From CALESS01 sp041741455 (GTDB lineage: Bacteria; Chloroflexota; Anaerolineae; Anaerolineales; Anaerolineaceae): a stretch of DNA of 64,000 nt. Within the stretch, counting starts at the first letter, position 1, and each line of letters starts with the position of its first letter. The DNA lies in assembly GCA_041741455.1 (NCBI GenBank), contig JBGSJZ010000087.1, forward strand, positions 1 to 64,000. The letters are read 5' to 3'. The position numbers and the translations under genes were made by a program. Under the pieces are notes generated by a model. That model had not been told where the DNA came from and searched no databases. It saw only the letters and a program-made list of their open reading frames with translations. Shown in pieces: positions 31,781-40,854 of this stretch.

Positions 31781-33240
31781 AAAAAGATAATTGGATTGCA
31801 CTGGGTTTTTCGGTAGTGGCACTTGTTTTGCGACTGCCATATGCCTCCCAATATCTTTATCATTGGGATTCAGTGAATTATGCTCTGAGTTTGGACAATT
31901 ATGATGTCCGCTTGCACCAACCTCATCCCCCCGGTTATTTTCTGTATTCAATGCTAGGGAAATTAGTGAATTATGCTTTTCAAGATGCAAATGCTGCCCT
32001 GGTGGCAATCAGTATTCTGTTTAGCGCCCTTGGAATAGGTGCATTGTATCTGCTCGGATTAGGACTCGTAAATCGCCCTGTTGCATTTGCAACAGCCTTG
32101 CTTGGTTTGTCTAGCCCTTTGCTCTGGTTTGAAGGCGAGGTTGCGTTAAATTACTCACTGGATTTCTTCCTGGTTTCAGTCATCGGGTTGTTGTTTATTA
32201 AACAATGGCAGGGAGATCATTCACTCTGGTTTTGGTCAGCCTTAATGTTGGGAATCACTGGAGGAGTCCGTCTGCATGATGTTGTCTTTCTGGGACCGCT
32301 GTGGTTGCTTTCTCTTGTTAAGTTGAACTGGAAGCAGCGTCTGCTTAGCTTGGTTACGCTGGGGTTGGTCGTTTTAGCCTGGTTCATTCCCATGGCAGCG
32401 CTTTCGGGTGGTTTGCAGGGGTATATAGAAGCATTCCAGGCAGAAAGCTCTGCCATCACAAGTGAAGCATCTTTGTTTGTGTATGATCAGTTAGGTTTGA
32501 ATGTAAGTCGGCTTGCAATTTACCTCGCCTATGGACTTATGGGTGGGTTGTTGCCATTAGTATGGGGTTTTGTTAGATTGATGCGTCAATGGCGAACAGG
32601 GATTCGCCACCTGTTGTTTCTCCCGTTCTTATTATGGCTTGCTCCAGGAATCCTCTTCTTTGTTCTAATTCATATCCGGCAGGCTGGGCATGTAATTTTA
32701 TTGCTACCCGTTCTGTTGGTAATGTCTGGTTGGAGCCTAATCACTTTTGGAAATCTAATAAGCAAACCAAAATCTACTTACTGGTTAGTAGGTGGGATAT
32801 TTTTGTTGAATTTGATCTTCTTCCTGGCTGCACCGAAAGCTTTATTCGGCTCAACCCGTTTACCACTTCAAACGCCTAGTCGCGCCAGCCTGGTACAAAG
32901 GGATAAATTCCTGGGAGAGCGGATCCAGTTTATCCAGGCCAATTTTGATCCCGGCAAAACTGCAATTATTGCAGGTGGACTGAATATCCGCCATCCTGAT
33001 TATTATTTACGTGATTTCCAACGGACAGATTTATCATACCGCATTTCGGAGGACTGGACTTCACTTCCGGAGAATGTCAACACATTGATTTTCTTCGATG
33101 ACCAGATTATGCCCGATTTAGCACTTAATGATCTAGTTGGGCATGAATTTACGGATGGGAGTGTGTTACGAATTTTAAAATGGGGTGCCAATGAACAATT
33201 GTGGATCAGTCTCTCCGGGCTGGAGATTAGGGAGAAATAA
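31777..33240 (+). CDS. GT-C-type membrane protein 2
   Basis: 487 residues starting at GTG 31777 (overlap GTGA with the previous stop). About ten transmembrane helices. Loop 1 contains YHWDSVNYALSLDNYDVRLH then QPHPPGYF, a pattern seen in GT39/DUF2723-like membrane glycosyltransferases. The C-terminal ~130 residues form a soluble domain. The upstream in-frame extension to 31675 lies wholly inside the previous gene and is rejected. Confidence 0.72.
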   Translation: MKKDNWIALGFSVVALVLRLPYASQYLYHWDSVNYALSLDNYDVRLHQPHPPGYFLYSMLGKLVNYAFQDANAALVAISILFSALGIGALYLLGLGLVNRPVAFATALLGLSSPLLWFEGEVALNYSLDFFLVSVIGLLFIKQWQGDHSLWFWSALMLGITGGVRLHDVVFLGPLWLLSLVKLNWKQRLLSLVTLGLVVLAWFIPMAALSGGLQGYIEAFQAESSAITSEASLFVYDQLGLNVSRLAIYLAYGLMGGLLPLVWGFVRLMRQWRTGIRHLLFLPFLLWLAPGILFFVLIHIRQAGHVILLLPVLLVMSGWSLITFGNLISKPKSTYWLVGGIFLLNLIFFLAAPKALFGSTRLPLQTPSRASLVQRDKFLGERIQFIQANFDPGKTAIIAGGLNIRHPDYYLRDFQRTDLSYRISEDWTSLPENVNTLIFFDDQIMPDLALNDLVGHEFTDGSVLRILKWGANEQLWISLSGLEIREK

Positions 33241-34974
33241 GTGAAGCCTCAAGCATTATCCCCTGTATTGAAACCGACGCAGATTGACCGCAATGAATGG
33301 CGCTTAGTCTGGATGATTACATTGCTTTTATTGCTAATAACCAGCCTACCATATATTTTTGCTGAGGTCACTTCTCCTTCGGAAAAGCAATTTATGGGGT
33401 TCATCCTGAATGTTTCAGATCATGCCCAGTATTTATCCTGGTACAAAGCATTTCAATCGGATGGATTAATTTCCAACCAGTTGACATCAGAAGCAAATCC
33501 AGCGATCTTCTTTAATTTGTTGTGGTGGCTGCTGGCACAAGTTGGTAAGGTTACCGGAATGGGTTATCAGTGGGTTTACCAAATCTTGCGTTTTATTTCC
33601 GGTTTTGCATTCTTTTCAATGGCATATTGGTTCATTGCCCAGTTCTTTTCCGAAAAGTCCCAGCGCAAATGGATCTTTTTCTTGTTATGTGTGGGGTCGG
33701 GTTTTGGCTGGGTTCTTGTGCTATTGAAATATACGGTGATGAAGGGTGAGTTAATTTTCCCGCTAGACGTTTATGTTGCCGAAGGCAACACATTCCTCTG
33801 CCTGATGGCTTACCCGCATTTCTTGGAAGCCAGCGCATTTATCTTGGGAACATTGGCGTTGCTCCTGGTTGGGGAGCAACAAAACCGGTTGCGCTGGGCG
33901 GTCTTGGCCGGCATTGTAGCATTCCTGTTGGGATGGCAGCATGGGTATGATTTATTGATCGTCTGGTCAATCCCTATTTTTTATGCGATAGCACGCTGGC
34001 TGCTGGATTGGCGATTTCCCACATACTGGTTTAAGGCGATGATCATTACCGGGCTGATTTCATCCCCTCCGGCGATTTATAATGTGCTATTAACCCAACT
34101 GGATCCAACCTGGTCCGAAGTTTTAGCTCAGTTTGCTAATGCTGGAGTTTTTACTCCCAATCTGTTGCATTTTTTCATTTTGATGGGTCTTCCCCTGGTG
34201 ATGGCTGTAATAACTATAGTAATCATACTTTTAAATGTAATTCGCCATCGTTCAAAGGAAGTCCGTGACGATCCATTGAAATTATTCCTGCTGGTCTGGT
34301 TCTTCTTTGGATGGCTGTTAACTTATATTCCGACGGATTTCCAGATTCACATGATTAACTCTTGGCAGATACCGGTGTGCATTATGGCCGGAATTGGTCT
34401 ATTCCGCTGGGGGATCCCCTGGCTACAGAAACGTGTTCCCGGTCGCCCGACCGTGGGATGGTTGATAAGTTTAATTATTATCTTCTGTGGGCTGACTAAT
34501 TTTTATCTGTTTGCCTGGCGGTTTTATGATTTGCATCGTTATGACTATCCTTTCTTTCTTCACAAAGATGAAGTGGCTGCAATTCAATGGTTGGAAGAGA
34601 ACTCTCCTCAAGAATCAATTGTGCTCAGCAGCCTGGAGGTAGGCCAATATATTCCGGGAATCAGCGGGCGAAGAGCTTTTCTGGCCCATTGGGCACAGAC
34701 AGTACGCTATTATGAAAAGCAAGAAGTAGTGGCAAAAATTTTCAATCCTGATCAATCTGAAACTGAGCGGTTGAAATTGCTGCGAAATTACGAAATAAAT
34801 TATGTAATAAGCGGTCCGGCCGAACGAGCACTGAATGGTTTATCTGACGACCCATTGCTCTTTTTTGAACCTCTCTGGTCAAATGGTCAATCTATCACCC
34901 TCGCCCCGGTTTGGTCGAGCGGGGAAGTGACAATTTATGAGTTAAGCATCCATTCAACCGGAACTTCGCCATGA
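33241..34974 (+). CDS. GT-C-type membrane protein 3
   Basis: 577 residues starting with GTG immediately after the previous stop codon. About eleven transmembrane helices; the first loop includes FMGFILNVSDHAQYLSWYKA with an Asp that could play the GT-C role. The C-terminal soluble tail contains VAAIQWLEENSPQESIVLSS, similar in style to tails of other large membrane glycosyltransferases. Its sequence differs from its neighbours. Function is inferred from topology and context only. Confidence 0.65.
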   Translation: MKPQALSPVLKPTQIDRNEWRLVWMITLLLLLITSLPYIFAEVTSPSEKQFMGFILNVSDHAQYLSWYKAFQSDGLISNQLTSEANPAIFFNLLWWLLAQVGKVTGMGYQWVYQILRFISGFAFFSMAYWFIAQFFSEKSQRKWIFFLLCVGSGFGWVLVLLKYTVMKGELIFPLDVYVAEGNTFLCLMAYPHFLEASAFILGTLALLLVGEQQNRLRWAVLAGIVAFLLGWQHGYDLLIVWSIPIFYAIARWLLDWRFPTYWFKAMIITGLISSPPAIYNVLLTQLDPTWSEVLAQFANAGVFTPNLLHFFILMGLPLVMAVITIVIILLNVIRHRSKEVRDDPLKLFLLVWFFFGWLLTYIPTDFQIHMINSWQIPVCIMAGIGLFRWGIPWLQKRVPGRPTVGWLISLIIIFCGLTNFYLFAWRFYDLHRYDYPFFLHKDEVAAIQWLEENSPQESIVLSSLEVGQYIPGISGRRAFLAHWAQTVRYYEKQEVVAKIFNPDQSETERLKLLRNYEINYVISGPAERALNGLSDDPLLFFEPLWSNGQSITLAPVWSSGEVTIYELSIHSTGTSP

Positions 34975-36485
34975 AACAAAGAATTGTGAGCATTATGCCT
35001 TACCTGTTATTGGGTTTGTTAGGAGCTTTCCTGCTCACCTGGAAAATTGGCACCTATCCTTTATTGTGGTATGACGAAGGAAGTAGGCTGAATCTAAGCC
35101 GGACCCTAGCTGAAACTGGAAATTATGCAACATATTCCAGTGATGGTTTTCAGCCATTCAACGCCTGGGTAATTGCCAACCCAGTAGACATTCTTGCCAC
35201 TACTGGGGCAATGTTAATTTTCGGAAAAGAAGTTACTTTCTTACGATTAGCGACGGTGCCATTTAGTCTGTTGGGAATGATCCTGATTGCGGTCTTGGCT
35301 GTACGATTGTTCGGAAAACGTGCAGGTTGGGTGGCGACATTGACCGTATTCGCAGTTCCTCCGCTTATGGGAAGTGGATATTTGTTATTAGGTCGCCAGA
35401 ACCTAAGTGATAATACTTCAATTACCATGTTCATTTTGAGTCTATTATTATGGTTCAAAGCCTGGGATATGCAAAAAATGGTTTATTCCTGGTTGGGTGG
35501 AGCGTTGCTGGGATTAGGTATAATTTCCAATTTCCAACTCATGCTCTGGGTGATCCCTGCAATGGGCATGATTTGGCTGGTGAGATGGTTGCAAAATCGC
35601 AAGCGATCTGGGGGTGAGATTTCTTTCATTATTTCAGCGATCATAATAATCATTGGCTGGTATGGGCTAAGTTTTTTACTTATGCCTGCCCCGATGCGGG
35701 AATTAAATTGGGTAACCCTGATTGAATCGGCCTATCAGCAATTATTTAATGGCTTATCTGGCAAAATTGTAACAACCACCTCTCTTGTGATGTTTTTTGT
35801 TATGGTGTTAACGTCCCTGGTCACAATTATGGATTTGTTCCAACTACCATGGAAACAATGGTTTTCAAACTCGTATCATTGGAAAATCGCCACCATTGGT
35901 TTAAGCATCCTTCTTTGTGCCTTCTGGTATTTCTTTTTCTCTATAGGCTGGCCACGTTATGCCTATGCAGGCTGGATTTTAACTCTGATGCTTTTTGGAT
36001 GGTGGGGGTATCGAGTTGGATTGTGGATAACAAATCGAATCACGAATAATAACCAGCAATTGATGAGCAGGGTTCATTGGGTGATGATCGCCTGTCTGGT
36101 TGGAATTATGGTGTCTGCCTATGGTATTCCCCTCTTGAGTGTTAATGGGCCAGCCCCTGCAGAACAAATGGCTCATTTTATTGATACAAACCTTCCACCA
36201 GAGGCTATGATTGAAACCACAGAGATGGAACTCTTTGGGATCTCAAACCATTGGGAATTTCATTACCCATCTTATAAATACATTCTGGATGCGACCAAAC
36301 AGATATACTTCGAGCGAAGGAGCCCCCAGATACCTTACAGTCCAATTGTTGCCAATCCGGATTACTTAATAACAGGAACTCTTTCAGATTGGATTGGTCT
36401 TTATTGGAATTCAGGAATAATGGAAACCGAATTTAATAAAATTGCAGAGTTTCCACCTTATCAGATTTTTCAACGGGTGCGTTAA
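34971..36485 (+). CDS. GT-C-type membrane protein 4 (GT39/ArnT-like), tandem paralogue a
   Basis: 504 residues, about eleven transmembrane helices. After helix 1 comes YPLLWYDEGSRLNLSRTLAE; the Asp-Glu pair in this first loop is the catalytic signature of PMT/ArnT-type GT-C enzymes. It is clearly homologous along its full length to the next gene (shared WYDEG, RTLAETGNYATYS, LSWLGGALLGLG-like, and DYLITGxxSDWI near the C-terminus). It overlaps the upstream gene by ATGA. Confidence 0.8.
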   Translation: MKQRIVSIMPYLLLGLLGAFLLTWKIGTYPLLWYDEGSRLNLSRTLAETGNYATYSSDGFQPFNAWVIANPVDILATTGAMLIFGKEVTFLRLATVPFSLLGMILIAVLAVRLFGKRAGWVATLTVFAVPPLMGSGYLLLGRQNLSDNTSITMFILSLLLWFKAWDMQKMVYSWLGGALLGLGIISNFQLMLWVIPAMGMIWLVRWLQNRKRSGGEISFIISAIIIIIGWYGLSFLLMPAPMRELNWVTLIESAYQQLFNGLSGKIVTTTSLVMFFVMVLTSLVTIMDLFQLPWKQWFSNSYHWKIATIGLSILLCAFWYFFFSIGWPRYAYAGWILTLMLFGWWGYRVGLWITNRITNNNQQLMSRVHWVMIACLVGIMVSAYGIPLLSVNGPAPAEQMAHFIDTNLPPEAMIETTEMELFGISNHWEFHYPSYKYILDATKQIYFERRSPQIPYSPIVANPDYLITGTLSDWIGLYWNSGIMETEFNKIAEFPPYQIFQRVR

Positions 36486-36521
36486 TTTACCCAGAATCAG
36501 GACCTTAGACGGAGTATGAGC

Positions 36522-38033
36522 ATGAAACAAAAACTTATCCAATTCTTACCCTATATCCTCTTTGGATTACTGGGGTTGATTCTGATTGTTTATAAAATTG
36601 GTCACTACCCATTGCTCTGGTATGATGAAGGGGCAAGACTGATCATGAGTCGGACTCTGGCGGAAACCGGAAACTACGCAACCTATTCAGTGGATGGATT
36701 TGTACCGTTTAATCCCTGGATCAGCGCAGGTCCGTTGGATGTGCTTTCAGTGGCTGCAGCGATTGCCCTCTTTGGCAAACAGGCAGCCGTTGTTCGTCTA
36801 GCAATGGTGCCTTTCAGTATATTGAGCATGTTCATGCTTTTGATCTTCGGGCAAAAACTCTTCGGCAAGCAAGCTGGTTGGTTGGCCGCATTATTGGTGT
36901 TGGCTGTCCCTCCTATGCTTGATAATAGTTTCATCCTGATGAGCAGACAATTCATGTCTGAAAACACCTCTACAGCCATGGCTCTTCTCGGTATGTTCCT
37001 CTGGTTCCGTTCTTGGCAGACTGGAAAGCAACCCCTTTCCTGGCTGGGAGGGGCTTTATTGGGTTTAGGTATGATTTCCAAAACCCAGACAGCCATCTGG
37101 TTGATGCCAGCATTAGGAGTAGTCTGGCTATTGAGAGTAATTCAGAACTGGAAGCGATCTTTGCGGGAGATTGGATTTTTAGTCTCCGCAACTATATTGA
37201 TTGTGGGGTGGTATTTGTTTGTAAATCTTCAAGTACCTGCAGAAATGCAACAAAGTAACTGGGAAAGTATGCGAGCATCTGTTCAGCTTCTGCTCTTTTC
37301 GGTTGAAAACCGTCAAATTTCAACCACGACCATTTTCTTGTCCGGGGTGATGTTCCTGGTTTCTATCGTTGTCCTGATAGATTTGTTTCGCCGTCCGATC
37401 GAACGGCGATTGTCGAGCCCTGTTGAATGGGCGCAAGCCATGCTTGCAATTAGCAGCATGTTTTGTGTAATGTGGTTCTTTTTCCTTTCAATCCGATACC
37501 CGCGCTATACCTATACCGGATGGATTTTCACGCTGATGCTTGCGGGCTGGATCCTTTGGCGACTGGAAGTTTGGGCTATTGGTTGCCGTGTTTTCAATCG
37601 TTTGAAAGCTGGTCGGTGGTTGGTCACTACTGCTGTTGCCTTTTTTGTGATTGTAATTCTGGCTGGCCATGGCATCCCTTTGTTACGTATACAGGGACCG
37701 ATTGCTGCTGAAGAAACAGGTAAGTTCATTGACGCTTACATTCCCAAAGACGCGGTCATCGAAACAACGGAAATGGAAGTTTTCGGGTTTACCGACCATT
37801 GGGAATTCCATTTTGCACCCAATTCTGCCATTCTGACTGCCACTCGGCAGATTTTCTATGATCAAATACAACCACAAGTTGATTATGACTTTCTCAATTA
37901 TGACCCGGATTATTTGATTACAGGTGCATTCTCAGATTGGATCCACCTTTATTGGAATTCTGGAACAGTTGAGACGGATTTTATCAAATTAGCTGAATTT
38001 CCACCGTATCAGGTGTTTCAAAGGAAACGTTGA
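36522..38033 (+). CDS. GT-C-type membrane protein 5 (GT39/ArnT-like), tandem paralogue b
   Basis: 503 residues. ATG 36522 is chosen because GGAG (36511-36514) is correctly spaced and the N-terminus MKQKLIQFLPYILFGLLGL then matches the paralogue; the ATG at 36516 is too close. It has the same PLLWYDEGARLIMSRTLAET loop with the Asp-Glu pair and the same C-terminal domain (TTEMEVFGFTDHWEFHF). It arose by tandem duplication and has since diverged, perhaps giving a different donor or acceptor. Confidence 0.8.
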   Translation: MKQKLIQFLPYILFGLLGLILIVYKIGHYPLLWYDEGARLIMSRTLAETGNYATYSVDGFVPFNPWISAGPLDVLSVAAAIALFGKQAAVVRLAMVPFSILSMFMLLIFGQKLFGKQAGWLAALLVLAVPPMLDNSFILMSRQFMSENTSTAMALLGMFLWFRSWQTGKQPLSWLGGALLGLGMISKTQTAIWLMPALGVVWLLRVIQNWKRSLREIGFLVSATILIVGWYLFVNLQVPAEMQQSNWESMRASVQLLLFSVENRQISTTTIFLSGVMFLVSIVVLIDLFRRPIERRLSSPVEWAQAMLAISSMFCVMWFFFLSIRYPRYTYTGWIFTLMLAGWILWRLEVWAIGCRVFNRLKAGRWLVTTAVAFFVIVILAGHGIPLLRIQGPIAAEETGKFIDAYIPKDAVIETTEMEVFGFTDHWEFHFAPNSAILTATRQIFYDQIQPQVDYDFLNYDPDYLITGAFSDWIHLYWNSGTVETDFIKLAEFPPYQVFQRKR

Positions 38034-38050
38034 GGATTAATGGAGATATG

Positions 38051-39607
38051 ATGAAAAGCTTATTCCGGTTCATTTTGGTATGCCTGATTTGCCTGGTAAT
38101 CATTGGGTTTCCGGTTCAAGCCCAGGATACAGGTTGGTCAACACCAGTTGCTTTATCCTCAGCAAAGGTTTCTGCCTGGTTCCCGGACATTGCGACCGAT
38201 GAATTTGGTAAAGTGCATGTAGTTTGGTCGCAAGCCACAGGGAATTTTGATAATGTCATGTACACAAATTCAAATGATGGGAAAAATTGGCTGCCAGCCA
38301 ATGATATTGTCGCCATCCCGGCAGATCGTGGCAGTGAAGCCACCCGTCCCAATTTAGTGGTGTCTGATGAGAATTCCCGACTGTATTTGCTGTACCGTTA
38401 TAACCAGGTCTTTGTAGCTGAAGCACAGAATGTTGATGTTGAAAATGCGAGTAGTTGGGAAACAACGGCCATTCTCAGTGACAGTAACCAGGTAGCCTAT
38501 TTTTCTGATGCCCAGTTGGATTCGGATGCGAATTTACACGCCTTGATCACTTGGAATGTGCCAACTCCTGATTGTGAAATCTGTTACCATGTGTTCTATC
38601 GTAAATTTGTGGAGGACGTTGGCAGATGGTCTACCGTTAGTGATATTTCGCAAATCGAGGGAGGAGCAGCCAAGCCAAATCTTCTGATCGATAATCAACA
38701 GAACTTGCATGCTGTTTGGGAAGCAAGTGATGAAGGTGGGGGGTCCTATGGAGCTGTAAGCAAACCTGTGTATATTATGTATACTCGATCCACAGATGCA
38801 GGCTCTTCTTGGACAGAACCCACAAAGTTCAGACCAATTCAAGATGAAAGTCGGAATCCAGCGATTATCCAGGATCGGGAAGGTCAAATTCTTGTGGTTT
38901 GGTCAAGTTTGCCTGATGATAAGGTTTATTATGGAATTTCTACCAATGGAGGGGAAGATTGGTCGGCACCTAATTCTATTCCGAACATCTCCGGTGGTTG
39001 GTCCATTTACAATACGATGCTGGATGGTACCAGCATGGAAATAGATTCAGATGGGATTGTACATCTGGCTCTTGTTGGCCGCGTGAATGAGCTATTAGAC
39101 CGGCTACAAGTCATTCATTTAACCTGGGATGGAAATGAATGGTCAGATCCGGATGTGATAGTCACCTATCAAGGAGATGTTCCAGAGTGGCCAAGAATAG
39201 CGGTTTCGGAGGGAAATAAGCTTAATGTCGTCTGGTTCTTAAGGGATGAGGAACATGTTTGGGATACCGTCAATGGGAATTACGGAATCTGGTTTTCTCA
39301 ATTGGTCACTTCAGCCGAAGCTATTTCAACCAAAGTCCGCCCTACAAGCACTCCCACACCCGAAGGAACTGGATTGCCCAGTTCCGTTCCTGCTCAAGGA
39401 ACAGAGACCATCGTTCCGGAACCAGCAACTATTATCCCAACAGAAACCGCCAGTCCTGCAATTCCGACAGGGTATGTGCCAGGGGAGAATGCGTACTATA
39501 AAGAAACAGATTACTTAAAATTGGTCGGAGTGGCTGTAATCCCTGCTGGTTTATTCATCGGTTTGATGTTGCTGATCATTTTATTAATAAGATCAAAAAG
39601 ACATTAA
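38051..39607 (+). CDS. Surface-anchored sialidase-like beta-propeller protein
   Basis: About 518 residues. A signal peptide (MKSLFRFILVCLICLVIIGF, cleavage near VQAQD) is followed by repeated BNR-type blades with S-X-D-X-G-X-X-W motifs (SNDGKNW, STDAGSSW, STNGGEDW). A Thr/Pro/Glu-rich linker (about residues 430-475) leads to one C-terminal transmembrane helix and RSKRH. It should sit outside, anchored by its C-terminus. BNR propellers bind or cut glycans; no catalytic Arg triad was confirmed. ATG 38051 best fits GGAG. Confidence 0.78.
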   Translation: MKSLFRFILVCLICLVIIGFPVQAQDTGWSTPVALSSAKVSAWFPDIATDEFGKVHVVWSQATGNFDNVMYTNSNDGKNWLPANDIVAIPADRGSEATRPNLVVSDENSRLYLLYRYNQVFVAEAQNVDVENASSWETTAILSDSNQVAYFSDAQLDSDANLHALITWNVPTPDCEICYHVFYRKFVEDVGRWSTVSDISQIEGGAAKPNLLIDNQQNLHAVWEASDEGGGSYGAVSKPVYIMYTRSTDAGSSWTEPTKFRPIQDESRNPAIIQDREGQILVVWSSLPDDKVYYGISTNGGEDWSAPNSIPNISGGWSIYNTMLDGTSMEIDSDGIVHLALVGRVNELLDRLQVIHLTWDGNEWSDPDVIVTYQGDVPEWPRIAVSEGNKLNVVWFLRDEEHVWDTVNGNYGIWFSQLVTSAEAISTKVRPTSTPTPEGTGLPSSVPAQGTETIVPEPATIIPTETASPAIPTGYVPGENAYYKETDYLKLVGVAVIPAGLFIGLMLLIILLIRSKRH

Positions 39608-39624
39608 GATTGGTAAATGATTGA

Positions 39625-40854
39625 ATGAAGATCTTATTTGTTGTGCCTTATGTGCCATCACGGATTCGGATACGTCCCTATGAGTTGATTCGCTGGTTGG
39701 GGCAGCTGGGTCATTCTGTAACGGTTGCAACCCAGGTGAGTCATCCGGATGAACAGGCGGATTTAGAAGAAATCCGGTCTATGTGTGAAAAACTAATAGT
39801 TATGGAGTTGCCACGCTGGAGATCTATTGTCAATTCAGCGGTTGCTCTTCCTGGAAATACCCCTCTCCAATCAGTCTATAGTTGGAATCCACCCCTGGCT
39901 CAGCAATTACTTGCCACAATTGATGACAAGAACTTGCATCAAAAGTATGATATTGCCCATGTTGAACACTTGAGAGGGGTCAAATTTGGTCTTTATTTGA
40001 AGCGAGTTGCGAACTTGCCTGTCATCTGGGATAGCGTCGATTGCATCAGCTTTTTATTTCGGCAGAGTGCAAAAAGTAATCCCAGGATGATTAGCAGGTT
40101 ATTGAATCGGATTGATTTACCAAGAACAACTGCATTTGAGCGAGCGGTTGTGCATCAATTTAACCGAGTCTTGGTAACTTCAGCGGTTGACCGGCAGGCT
40201 TTTCTTGATTTACAACCGGAGGGTGCGCCCTTACCCAGGATTGAAGTAATTCCACAAGGAGTGGATCAGGAATATTTCCAGCCTGCGGCGTTGGAAAGAG
40301 AGCCAGACACCCTCGTGCTAAGTGGAAAAATGAGTTATCATGCCAATATCCGAATGGTATTGCACCTGGTTGAAGAGATTATGCCAAGAGTTTGGTTAAA
40401 AAGACCCCAGGTCAAAGTCTGGATAGTTGGCAAGGATCCTTCACCAGAAATTCAAATACTTACCCGAGACAAGAGAATACTGGTAACGGGTGCAGTGGCA
40501 GATTTGCGACCATACTTACAAAAAGCAGCTGTGGCGGTTGCTCCAATTTGCTATGGGGCGGGGATTCAGAATAAAGTGCTGGAGGCAATGGCCTGTGCAA
40601 CCCCCGTTATTGCCAGCCCTGCAGCAGTTTCTGCCTTACAGGTCAAAGCAGGGGAAGATGTAATGGTTGCTTCAAATCCGGAGGAATTTGCATATGAGAT
40701 CAGTAGACTTCTTCAGGATCCAATTGTAGCCAACCGAGTTGGTCTGGCTGGCCGGCAATATGTTAGAAATAATCATCAGTGGTTATCAATTGTAAATCGG
40801 CTGGAATCTATATATACTGAAGAGACGGTTAAAGAAGGGAAAAGAAAACCATGA
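39625..40854 (+). CDS. Family 4 glycosyltransferase
   Basis: 409 residues. The N-terminus MKILFVVPYVPSRIRIRPYE and the C-terminal half with EPDTLVLSGKMSYHANIRMV and VAVAPICYGAGIQNKVLEAM are GT4 features. It overlaps the following Wzz/BY-kinase gene by ATGA, an unusual direct coupling between a glycosyltransferase and the chain-length regulator. Confidence 0.86.
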   Translation: MKILFVVPYVPSRIRIRPYELIRWLGQLGHSVTVATQVSHPDEQADLEEIRSMCEKLIVMELPRWRSIVNSAVALPGNTPLQSVYSWNPPLAQQLLATIDDKNLHQKYDIAHVEHLRGVKFGLYLKRVANLPVIWDSVDCISFLFRQSAKSNPRMISRLLNRIDLPRTTAFERAVVHQFNRVLVTSAVDRQAFLDLQPEGAPLPRIEVIPQGVDQEYFQPAALEREPDTLVLSGKMSYHANIRMVLHLVEEIMPRVWLKRPQVKVWIVGKDPSPEIQILTRDKRILVTGAVADLRPYLQKAAVAVAPICYGAGIQNKVLEAMACATPVIASPAAVSALQVKAGEDVMVASNPEEFAYEISRLLQDPIVANRVGLAGRQYVRNNHQWLSIVNRLESIYTEETVKEGKRKP

